Below are positions 54,079-61,529 of a stretch of 64,000 nt of DNA, piece by piece (position 1 is the first letter of the stretch; every line of letters starts with the position of its first letter). This DNA comes from Anaerolineaceae bacterium (GTDB lineage Bacteria > Chloroflexota > Anaerolineae > Anaerolineales > Anaerolineaceae), in contig JAENYZ010000002.1 of NCBI GenBank assembly GCA_016841525.1, positions 18,068-82,067 on the forward strand. Reading direction: 5' to 3'. Under the pieces are notes generated by a model. That model worked only from the letters and a program-made list of their open reading frames with translations, was not told where the DNA came from and did not search any database. Made by a program: the position numbers and the translations under genes.

Positions 54079-55063
54079 ATTAACAAAGCAGCCCCTCGTT
54101 TCAATCATCACCCCTTCGTACAACCAGGCGGCATACCTGGAGGATACGATGCTTTCTGTGCTTTGCCAGGATTATCCAAACATTGAATATATCGTGATTG
54201 ACGGCGGGTCAACGGACGGCAGCCAGGAAATCATTCGAAAATATGAGGATCGGCTGGCGTACTGGATCTCAGAAAAAGACCGGGGGCAGGCGGAAGCGAT
54301 CAACAAGGGCTTTCAACGGGCTTCTGGTGAGATTGTAGCCTGGATCAATTCCGATGATATGTATTACCAATGTGATGTTGTCAGCCAGGCGGCAGCAGTA
54401 TTAACTGCCGACCCAAATCTGGGCATGGTTTATGGCAACGGCGTTATGGTGGATGGGGAGGGGTATTTACTCGACTGGCACCCTTATCGACAGTATTCGC
54501 TTGAGGATCTGCTGGCATTCAATGTTTTACTGCAGCCTGCGGTATTCATGCGGCGCAGTGCATTGGAAGAAACCGGCTACCTCAGGGCTGAAAGCCATTT
54601 GATCCTTGACCATGAATTGTGGGTTCGGATTGCTGCAAACTATCCCATTCATCATGTGGATGCCTATTGGGCGGTTGAGCGAACACACGAGGATGCAAAA
54701 ACGATTGCACAGGCGGAGAACTTTGTCGACGAAGCCTTTGCCTTTATAGAAGAATTGCGGACAATACCAGTGTTTGCATCTGTTTTTGAAGACCATCATA
54801 AAAAAATTCGGTCGGGTTTGCATGTTTTCTCCGCCCGTCGTTTGATTGATTCCGGTAAGCCAAAAGCAGCCCTCAGGCATTTTAAATATGCCTGGCACAT
54901 TGAACCGGAATCTGTGCTTTCCGTCTGGTATAAATGGCTGCAAGCCCTGGGAGGGGCAATTGGGCTGCAGGATGTGTTTCTTAAATATCGAGAAATTCGA
55001 CGAAAATTGCAGCACAAGCGGAAAAAACTTGTTGTGCAGGACAACAGGATTTATTGGGAATAA
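54071..55063 (+). CDS. GT2-family glycosyltransferase
   Basis: 330 aa. [19 protein letters not shown] (residues 10-28), IDGGSTDGS and INSDDMYY (about 96-103, metal-binding DD) are the GT-A signatures. It overlaps the DUF115 gene by 8 bp. A tandem paralogue follows at 55166 and shares the same wording over the first 100 residues. The C-terminal part has an added helical region (about residues 250-330) absent from the shorter paralogue. Confidence 0.88.
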   Translation: MNELTKQPLVSIITPSYNQAAYLEDTMLSVLCQDYPNIEYIVIDGGSTDGSQEIIRKYEDRLAYWISEKDRGQAEAINKGFQRASGEIVAWINSDDMYYQCDVVSQAAAVLTADPNLGMVYGNGVMVDGEGYLLDWHPYRQYSLEDLLAFNVLLQPAVFMRRSALEETGYLRAESHLILDHELWVRIAANYPIHHVDAYWAVERTHEDAKTIAQAENFVDEAFAFIEELRTIPVFASVFEDHHKKIRSGLHVFSARRLIDSGKPKAALRHFKYAWHIEPESVLSVWYKWLQALGGAIGLQDVFLKYREIRRKLQHKRKKLVVQDNRIYWE

Positions 55064-55104
55064 TTATCCGTTTATGTGTACCTGCTTTTTATCAACCCCC
55101 CAAG

Positions 55105-55110
55105 TATAAT
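55105..55110 (+). promoter_or_regulatory. Possible -10 element
   Basis: TATAAT between the tandem GT2 genes, 55 bp before the second start. No matching -35 is visible. Confidence 0.3.
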
Positions 55111-55165
55111 AAGAGCGATTTCTAGAAGCTCTTTTTTAACTATTTTTATTGATCAGGCTGTTCTT

Positions 55166-55957
55166 ATGTCAACACCCAGGATTTCCATCATAACACCATC
55201 CTTCAACCAGGCGAAGTTTTTGCGCCGTACAGTTGAATCTGTCCTTTCACAGGATTATCCAAATATTGAATACATCATTATTGACGGTGGGTCAACGGAT
55301 GGCAGCCTTGAAATTATAAAAGATTATGAAAGTCAGCTGGCATATTGGGAATCGATCCCCGATCATGGCCAGACGGATGCCATCAACAAAGGCTTTGCTA
55401 AGGCAAGTGGTAAATACCTGGCGTGGTTGAATTCTGATGATATATACCAGCCGAGGGCAATTGCTGAGGCGGTGAATTACCTGGAAAATCACCCTGATGT
55501 GGGGATGGTCTATGGTGACTGCACTTTCATTGACGCCCAGGATCAGCGGATTGGGCTTTTCCCAGCTGCTCAAACGGATTATGCCCATCTGCGGCGTGGT
55601 TATGTGCATATTCCCCAGCAGTCCTCGTTTTTCAGAGCAGACCTTTGGAAAAAGGTCGGTCCATTGGATCCATCTTTTTATTTTGCAATGGATTATGATT
55701 TATGGGTCAGGCTGGCAGGTGAAGCGCCCCTGGTTTATTTACCAGGTCATTTGTGGGCTAGTTTCAGGCTGCACGGCGATGCGAAAACCATAGCGGCTGA
55801 TGATCGGTGCTGGCCGGAGATGCTGCGTGTGCATTATCGTGAAGGCGGTAGCCGGCTCTCACCAATCGTGATTAAGTATGGAATCCGGCGGTTGGTCGCA
55901 CCGCTGATCAACTGGCGGCGAAAACGAATGTTTGATAAAGATAACCGGGATCAGTAA
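55166..55957 (+). CDS. GT2-family glycosyltransferase
   Basis: 263 aa from ATG 55166, which has AGG upstream; an open reading extends to 55076 but encodes a Phe/Ile-rich segment unlike the family. [30 protein letters not shown] and LNSDDIYQ are the GT-A motifs. Close tandem paralogue of the gene before. Last clear member of the glycan locus. Confidence 0.87.
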   Translation: MSTPRISIITPSFNQAKFLRRTVESVLSQDYPNIEYIIIDGGSTDGSLEIIKDYESQLAYWESIPDHGQTDAINKGFAKASGKYLAWLNSDDIYQPRAIAEAVNYLENHPDVGMVYGDCTFIDAQDQRIGLFPAAQTDYAHLRRGYVHIPQQSSFFRADLWKKVGPLDPSFYFAMDYDLWVRLAGEAPLVYLPGHLWASFRLHGDAKTIAADDRCWPEMLRVHYREGGSRLSPIVIKYGIRRLVAPLINWRRKRMFDKDNRDQ

Positions 55958-55992
55958 AGCGGATTAGTTACTTGTAAAAATTGGAGGTTAGG

Positions 55993-56355
55993 ATGAAAGA
56001 GCAATTAAATCGTTTTCTGGATATGTTCCGAAAAGATGATCAACTAAGTTTTGGCGGCATCATCGAAAATCTGCGTTTGATCTTTCGTTTGATGAAGGAT
56101 CCGCGTGTCAATTCCATGTTGAAACTCCTGCCGATAGGGGCATTGCTTTATTTGATTATCCCGATTGATTTTCTTCCCATCAACCCGTTAGAGGATGCTG
56201 TTGTGCTTTGGTTTGCTGGGACCCTGTTCATCGAACTTTGCCCGGATGACATTGTGCAGGAACATCGCCTTGCTGTACAGCAATCAAGAAGTGGTGTGGA
56301 AGTTGCCGAGAAAAAATCATCCGATGTGGTGGATGGAGAATATAAGGACGTGTAA
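55993..56355 (+). CDS. DUF1232 (YkvA-type) membrane protein
   Basis: 120 aa. A single DUF1232 segment, LLPIGALLYLIIPIDFLPINPLEDAVVLWF (central part about residues 44-73 with PIDFLP-type motif), forms a membrane hairpin. The rest is basic at the N-terminus and acidic at the C-terminus. GGAGGTTAGG lies just before the ATG; the upstream TTG at 55981 is rejected because the SD lies within it. Function unknown. Confidence 0.8.
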   Translation: MKEQLNRFLDMFRKDDQLSFGGIIENLRLIFRLMKDPRVNSMLKLLPIGALLYLIIPIDFLPINPLEDAVVLWFAGTLFIELCPDDIVQEHRLAVQQSRSGVEVAEKKSSDVVDGEYKDV

Positions 56356-56398
56356 TAATCTGGCAGGCAAGATTTTGGGTTCTTTCGATTAAAAAAGT

Positions 56399-56426
56399 TT
56401 GATGATGAAATTAGATGTGTTATAAT
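56399..56426 (+). promoter_or_regulatory. Promoter of the small cysteine protein
   Basis: TTGATG (56399-56404), a 16-bp spacer and TATAAT (56421-56426), the latter extended by TG at 56418-56419. Confidence 0.6.
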
Positions 56427-56473
56427 CTGTTTATCATTTATTGGTAGTCGCGTTTTCTAAACCGGAGGTCAGT

Positions 56474-56725
56474 GTGGCTTATCGAAATTGGGAAGTATTA
56501 AAAATCTCCTATTGTGAACGTGCAGGGGAAGAAGTTGCCCTCGAGGCTGAGATCGTTTATCCTGCGACCTTTTTGCCTGAACAAGCACCCAGGATTATGG
56601 CGCACCGCTGTTCGCGTGGACTTGCTTGCAACAGCTTCCGTCAACCGGGATGCTGCTGGTCGGGGACCAATCCAGGATATGATCCCTTCAAAGAACCCGA
56701 GGTTGAAAAACCTGCTTCAAAATAA
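56474..56725 (+). CDS. Small conserved cysteine-containing protein
   Basis: 83 aa. The GTG start at 56474 has GGAGGT at ideal spacing; the ATG at 56441 has none. The translation runs YRNWEVLKISYCERAG, LEAEIVYPATFLPEQAPRI and HRCSRGLACN-like, with CC near the C-terminus: five cysteines and one His, consistent with a metal-binding role. I recall similar small proteins in other Anaerolineae but no function. It is a monocistronic unit with its own promoter and terminator. Confidence 0.65.
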   Translation: MAYRNWEVLKISYCERAGEEVALEAEIVYPATFLPEQAPRIMAHRCSRGLACNSFRQPGCCWSGTNPGYDPFKEPEVEKPASK

Positions 56726-56743
56726 CCTCACCAACACAAATGC

Positions 56744-56771
56744 AAAGCGCCCTTGCGGGCGCTTTGTGTTT
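56744..56771 (+). terminator. Terminator of the small cysteine protein
   Basis: AAAGCGCCC (56744-56752), loop TTGC, GGGCGCTTT (56757-56765), then GTGTTT. A strong 9-bp stem. Confidence 0.85.
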
Positions 56772-56886
56772 AAATACATGTAAGTTGTATATGGCTGTGC
56801 CATCCCACGCCGTTTCACTTGGCTCTAAGGATAAACTTGTTTCACCAGGTGGGGAACCTGACCTGCGGAAGGGTAATCGGTCCTTT

Positions 56887-56923
56887 GTAGGTCACGTATG
56901 GTTGCGTTAGCAACCTACGTGAC
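56887..56923 (+). repeat. REP-like palindrome, family A, copy 1
   Basis: GTAG (56887-56890) followed by GTCACGTA-T-GGTTGC, loop GTTA, GCAACC-TACGTGAC: a 14-bp stem with one bulged T. The GTAG head next to an imperfect palindrome is the layout of REP elements. The second copy at 57157 has the same stem and a different loop. Confidence 0.75.
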
Positions 56924-57095
56924 ACTGTTAGTTGTAATCCTAAACCTTATCCGAAGGGATTATTGGGTATTTTGGCTCAAAGTATGTCAGGTTTGAAACA
57001 TGACCTACGAAGTCTCTGGTGTTTTTGCACCGGCAACTTTCGTGAAAAGATTAATTATTATGTCATGGTGGAAATTCGTCCTGTTAAGTGAATAA

Positions 57096-57121
57096 GGGCA
57101 GGCACAGGGACCTGCCCCTAC
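57096..57121 (-). repeat. REP-like palindrome, family B, copy 1
   Basis: GGGCAGG (57096-57102), CCTGCCC (57111-57117), then CTAC, which is GTAG on the - strand. GTAG-headed GC-rich palindromes of this form are widespread bacterial intergenic REPs. Confidence 0.7.
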
Positions 57122-57156
57122 AGAGTTTCCGTTGTTTTTGTGGTGATCAGCTATTC

Positions 57157-57193
57157 GTAGGTCACGTATGGTTGCCCCAGCAACCTACGTGAC
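57157..57193 (+). repeat. REP-like palindrome, family A, copy 2
   Basis: GTAG then the same GTCACGTA-T-GGTTGC / GCAACC-TACGTGAC stem as copy 1, with loop CCCA. The flanking sequence after the stem (GACACTGTTA, then a GGGATTA-TGGGTATTTTGG segment) is also shared with copy 1. Confidence 0.75.
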
Positions 57194-57328
57194 ACTGTTA
57201 ATTGTAACTTTTAATCACATCCGCAGGGATTAATGGGTATTTTGGTTCCAACGAAATCACTGATGTTTTAGCGCTGGCAACCTTCGATTAATCTGAAATA
57301 GTTGAAATTTGTTATGTTAAACAAAAAA

Positions 57329-57354
57329 GGGCAGGCACGGAGGCCTGCCCCTAC
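57329..57354 (-). repeat. REP-like palindrome, family B, copy 2
   Basis: GGGCAGGC (57329-57336), loop ACGGAG, GCCTGCCC (57343-57350), CTAC. It lies 15 bp after the stop of the Kbl-type gene on the - strand and could also act as its transcript end. Confidence 0.7.
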
Positions 57355-57368
57355 GTTTGAATGGTGAC

Positions 57369-58550
57369 TTAAATTACTTCAAGTTCCTTGCCGACTTTTT
57401 CAAATGCTTTTAGTGCTTGCGCTATGTCGTCATCGGTATGGGCTGCCGATATCATCACCCGGATGCGTGCCTGACCCACGGGAACTGTTGGGTAGCCTAA
57501 AGCCATTGCGAAGACGTTTTCTTCATACAGCTTGCGGCTGAACTCACGCGCTAATTTAGCACTACCTAACATCACAGGCGTGATGGGGGTCATGCTTTTG
57601 CCGGTGTCAAAGCCCATGGATTCCATTTCTCCTTTGAAGGTGGCGGCATTTGCCCAGAGCCTGTCTACCAGTTCGGTGGACTCTTCAAGCAGATCAATTG
57701 ACGCAATTGTCGCTGCAACATCGGGTACGGTCACTGCAGAAGAGAACAGGAAAGGCCGCCCACGCTGGCGCAGCCATTGGATGATTTTTGCATCACCAGC
57801 AACGACACCGCCCATAACGCCAAAGGCTTTTGAAAAGGTGCCGACCTCAATATCCACCTTGCCGTGCAGCTTGAAATGATCCACAATACCTCTGCCGCCT
57901 TCACCCAGCACGCCTTCACCATGCGCATCGTCTACCATCAATATCAAGTCATATTTCTCTGCGATTTCAGTTAGTTTATCCAATGGCGGATAATCCCCAT
58001 CCATGGAAAAGACACCATCGGTCACGATCAATCCCCGACGATAATTGCCTTTGTTTTCCTTGATCACCGTTTCCAATGAAGCCGGATCAGCGTGACCATA
58101 GCGTTTGATGGTCGCGCCAGAAAGACGGCAGCCATCGATGATCGAGGCATGATTGAGGGCATCCGAGAAAATCATATCCTCTTTGCCCATCAATGCCGGA
58201 ATGGTCCCAGTGTTGGCGGTAAAACCGGATTGGAAGGTGATGGCGTCCTCCACCCGTTTGAATTTGGCAATACGGCGTTCCAATTCAAGGTGCAGTTCCA
58301 TGGTACCGGCAATAGTTCGGACAGCCCCCGGACCGACACCGTATTTATCCATGGCTTCCTTGGCTGCGCTGACCACGTGAGGATGGTTTGCTAAACCAAG
58401 ATAATTGTTCGAACAAAAATTGAGGACTCGTTTGCCGTCAACGACAAGCCAGGCGCCCTGCGGTGAGCCCAGGGTACGAATTTCATTGTAAAGCCCGGAA
58501 TCTTTCAGGCTTTGCAGTTCCTCATCGATCCATTTGAGTTTAGATGACAT
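57369..58550 (-). CDS. kbl: Glycine C-acetyltransferase / 8-amino-7-oxononanoate synthase family
   Basis: 393 aa PLP enzyme of the alpha-oxoamine synthase family. [12 protein letters not shown] (about residues 238-249) holds the PLP Lys; HASIIDG and [11 protein letters not shown] are further cofactor residues. The alignment wording ([28 protein letters not shown]) is that of 2-amino-3-ketobutyrate CoA ligase (Kbl), which makes or cleaves 2-amino-3-oxobutyrate with glycine and acetyl-CoA. Thermophile homologues can do both Kbl and BioF reactions. No bio genes or tdh are near. Confidence 0.85.
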   Translation of the reverse strand: MSSKLKWIDEELQSLKDSGLYNEIRTLGSPQGAWLVVDGKRVLNFCSNNYLGLANHPHVVSAAKEAMDKYGVGPGAVRTIAGTMELHLELERRIAKFKRVEDAITFQSGFTANTGTIPALMGKEDMIFSDALNHASIIDGCRLSGATIKRYGHADPASLETVIKENKGNYRRGLIVTDGVFSMDGDYPPLDKLTEIAEKYDLILMVDDAHGEGVLGEGGRGIVDHFKLHGKVDIEVGTFSKAFGVMGGVVAGDAKIIQWLRQRGRPFLFSSAVTVPDVAATIASIDLLEESTELVDRLWANAATFKGEMESMGFDTGKSMTPITPVMLGSAKLAREFSRKLYEENVFAMALGYPTVPVGQARIRVMISAAHTDDDIAQALKAFEKVGKELEVI

Positions 58551-58664
58551 AGTTCCCTCTATCTTTAGTGGTTGAATATATGATTACGATAACATTATAC
58601 AGCACTTCTTTTGCCCGTCGGAAGTTTTTTCGGATTTTCTGATGATGGCAAAAGCATTTTGAAA

Positions 58665-60803
58665 CTACTCATAAGAAACTTCCCATAAATGGACATGGGC
58701 AATTTCACCATCATGGGGATTGAAGATCTCGATTTCCAATTGATCTAATAAAAGCGAATTCCCAAATTTAAGGGTGATGTCCCTGGTGGTTGCTGAACTC
58801 CCCACCTCGCAAGCAATTTTTTCGAGTTGATTTCCGGCTGAAACCGCACTGACGGTGATATGAGTGGGCGTACCGCCGATTCTAAGGGTCACTAATTTGA
58901 TCGGTGTCTTTTCCGAAAATGTGACAATGAGTTTGAGGGGGTTGGCTTCAAGGCTGCGGATCAGACTGGTTGGATCACCATCAAATGCAGCCTGGATTTC
59001 ATTGATATCCAGTTCGGGGAAGGCAATCTGGACATTTTCACCCTGCCATACGATTTGTTCTGAGCGTAGCGACTGGCGCGCTTCCCGTTCAACAGCCAGG
59101 ATTTCTTTGATGTTTGGCACATATGCCAGGCGGACGAAATAAAAGCCTGTGCTGCCATCCGGATACGGAAGGGTTTCTTCTATTCGGACGTCAGTGAATT
59201 TGCCGGACTTCGCAATCCATACCAGATCATCTTCAGCCATGATGAACAGGGTATGCTCATCAAGGGGCTTGTAACTCAGCCCATAGGCGTTGATGTTGCC
59301 CATTTCCAGGTTGGGAATCCCATCCCCAAAAAAGCGCAGGAAAACATCGGTGCCGTTTGCCCAGGTGGAACTGACCAGCACTTTTGTATTTGGCTGTGCC
59401 CTGGCAATCTCAACCGCCCGGTTAAAGACCTGCTGCGCCCCGTACTGCATGCCGTTCAAGCCGTAATCGGTGTACCATGTTGGACCGTTTGTCAGGGCAT
59501 CGGACAGTATCCAGAAGCTGCTCAAAGCCAGGAGTAAGAAGATAAGAATGGCAAGGGTTTGGGCTTTAATCTGCCAGCGAGAGATGATCCAGGTAAACAA
59601 TTTATCAAACCCAATAACAATTAGCAGTGCTGCTGGGAGGATGAAAACCAAACCCCGGGTGATGCCCCAATCCACGATGGCAGCGCCGCTGGGAGCTGCG
59701 AGTAAGGCAATTAACAACACACGGTGTGCCGGGTTTTTGAAGCGCTTGACGGTGTGGACCAGTCCTCCGATGAAGAAGGGGAAAGTTACCCACAGAATAT
59801 GCCCATAGGCTTTCATGGTATGGCGGTCGAGATCGAATTGGCTGGAGAACAGCCAGGTGGGAAGTTTGATATTCGGGGCGAGTCTCTCAATGAGAGATGG
59901 CCTGGGATAAAACCAGTAAAAGGGGTTGAATCCCTTAAGATAGCGAATTATGTAGATGGCAATTTTTTCTATAATCGGGATGTCCTTCACCCAATAAGAA
60001 TTGAGCAGGCTCAGGTGTTGAAGGAGCTCATTTTCATGGGTTAAGATGAACCGCAAATAGGGGAGTGCAAGCAGGCTCAGCAAAACCACGCCAAGCAGGC
60101 TTGTCTTTTTATGCTCCAGGTGATATCGAGCATCGGCGATCAGTAAGCACAAGCCTATCAGGACAACGATCACCTGTCCTGGGCTGTAGGCATAAAAAGC
60201 AAGGGCGCCAAAGATCAGGCACGGGTAAAGACTGTTGAGCTTTCCTTGCCTGTAGGACTGGTAGTAATACAAAAATGGAGCAAACATGGATGCCATCAGA
60301 ACGGTTTCAAAGGCTGTTCTTGAATGGAGGAACCAGGCAGGTGTGATCGCAAGCAGGAGCGGTGCAGTCCACCAGAGTTGACGTTTCAAGTGGTCACGCA
60401 GGGTCAAGCCCAGGAAGATGGGTGCAAAAAGGCTAAGGACAGCGGATGTGCTGCGGGTGACCCAGACGGACTTGCCAAACAGGATGGTGGGGATCACCTG
60501 GACATAAACCGAAAGGCTCAGATTGTATTGACCGCCGTTTTCAAAAAAAGTCGGCAGGAAAATGCCTTGAGGGTCGCGGAAACCATTAGCAACCAGATCA
60601 AATGCATGCTGAGTTTGAATGGCTTCATCGGTGAAGAAGAAGATCGGAAAATCTGGCAGTCGGATCATTCGGGTGAGGAGGTAGACAGCAAGGGAGAGTA
60701 TAAAGAATCCTTGAGCCAGGCGATTGCCACTTTCAGGCGCTTCTTTTAGCATCTGATCGTTTGTATTTTGCTTTGATGGATGGTGGTAGTTACTGGAGGA
60801 CAT
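58665..60803 (-). CDS. GT-C-like polytopic membrane glycosyltransferase with C-terminal beta domain
   Basis: 712 aa. About ten hydrophobic segments lie between residues 28 and 430. After the first, FPIFFFTDEAIQTQHAF contains the acidic D-E motif of GT39/GT83-like enzymes. The C-terminal 280 residues are soluble; the last 130 look like a beta-sandwich (F5/8-like rhythm: LVTLRIGGTPTHITVSAV, then ITLKFGNSLLLDQLEIEIF). It may add a sugar to exported protein or lipid outside the membrane. An extended -10 (TGCTATAAT on the - strand) lies at 60833-60841. Confidence 0.65.
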   Translation of the reverse strand: MSSSNYHHPSKQNTNDQMLKEAPESGNRLAQGFFILSLAVYLLTRMIRLPDFPIFFFTDEAIQTQHAFDLVANGFRDPQGIFLPTFFENGGQYNLSLSVYVQVIPTILFGKSVWVTRSTSAVLSLFAPIFLGLTLRDHLKRQLWWTAPLLLAITPAWFLHSRTAFETVLMASMFAPFLYYYQSYRQGKLNSLYPCLIFGALAFYAYSPGQVIVVLIGLCLLIADARYHLEHKKTSLLGVVLLSLLALPYLRFILTHENELLQHLSLLNSYWVKDIPIIEKIAIYIIRYLKGFNPFYWFYPRPSLIERLAPNIKLPTWLFSSQFDLDRHTMKAYGHILWVTFPFFIGGLVHTVKRFKNPAHRVLLIALLAAPSGAAIVDWGITRGLVFILPAALLIVIGFDKLFTWIISRWQIKAQTLAILIFLLLALSSFWILSDALTNGPTWYTDYGLNGMQYGAQQVFNRAVEIARAQPNTKVLVSSTWANGTDVFLRFFGDGIPNLEMGNINAYGLSYKPLDEHTLFIMAEDDLVWIAKSGKFTDVRIEETLPYPDGSTGFYFVRLAYVPNIKEILAVEREARQSLRSEQIVWQGENVQIAFPELDINEIQAAFDGDPTSLIRSLEANPLKLIVTFSEKTPIKLVTLRIGGTPTHITVSAVSAGNQLEKIACEVGSSATTRDITLKFGNSLLLDQLEIEIFNPHDGEIAHVHLWEVSYE

Positions 60804-60832
60804 GTTTTCGTTCCATGTGAAATTCTGTCCAG

Positions 60833-60841
60833 ATTATAGCA
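60833..60841 (-). promoter_or_regulatory. Extended -10 promoter of the GT-C-like gene
   Basis: TGCTATAAT read on the - strand, 30 bp before the start codon. No -35 is seen. Confidence 0.45.
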
Positions 60842-61529
60842 TGGATAAAGATCCTGAATTATTTTATTAACAAAACAAGAAAGTTGATACTAAAATAAAT
60901 CGAAATTGAATAAAATCAAATAATAACAAGATATATTATATTATGCTTAAAATGTATGATATTTTAAGGTTGTTCTATGCCAAAACAGTGGAAATGTTCA
61001 GAAGAATTTTATATAATAGGAATATCAGAAACAAGTAAGGATTATTGAATCGTTGATCAGGGGATTGACGCTCATTATCTCGATCATTGTTGTTTATCAT
61101 GCTCCCTCCTCACTATAAATAAATATATCCTTCATCGTGGACAATGGTTCGTCTCGATTGCTTTAATCGAGAGGAGATGATCGGCGCTGTGATTTTGAAA
61201 GCCGATCCGAAATTGGCGTGATTTATTCATCGGTGCGTCATCTACTGTTTGTGAAATAGAAATATTGGATTTTGGTTTTGGAAAGTCTTTAGATTGATTT
61301 GTAGTTCAAACTTGGGGCAATTGATACCATGCGGTGGCAAAGCAACACATCAATGTTCATTCCATCCATTCTTTGTACCGGCTCCGAATAATCCCTAGAG
61401 ATGATCGTTTGGAAATTGTCTCCAGGGAGACAGGTGAAAAGGAGGTCTATTGGAAGAAACGAGTTTAACAAATACTGTTTAAATCCTTATGTTTCTAAAA
61501 GAAGGTACCTTGTAAGGGAGAGTAATGAA
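60842..61529. other. Long spacer with consecutive hairpins before a large surface protein gene
   Basis: About 690 bp without a credible gene. The first 180 bp are very AT-rich. Three perfect inverted repeats follow: TCTCGATT/AATCGAGA (61152-61172, loop GCTTT), GATCGGC/GCCGATC (61179-61207) and TGTCTC/GAGACA (61417-61432). A strong SD-like AAAAGGAGG (61437-61445) precedes a ten-codon TTG reading. It could hold a structured 5' leader for the gene at 61530, but no known riboswitch is recognised. Confidence 0.4.

Noticed and set aside
61289..61471. 60-codon ORF on the - strand before the adhesin-like gene
   Set aside because: No SD or recognised motif; it covers one of the hairpins in the spacer.
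61450..61482. Ten-codon TTG reading with a strong SD before the adhesin-like gene
   Set aside because: Too short to support as a gene; mentioned in the spacer entry only.
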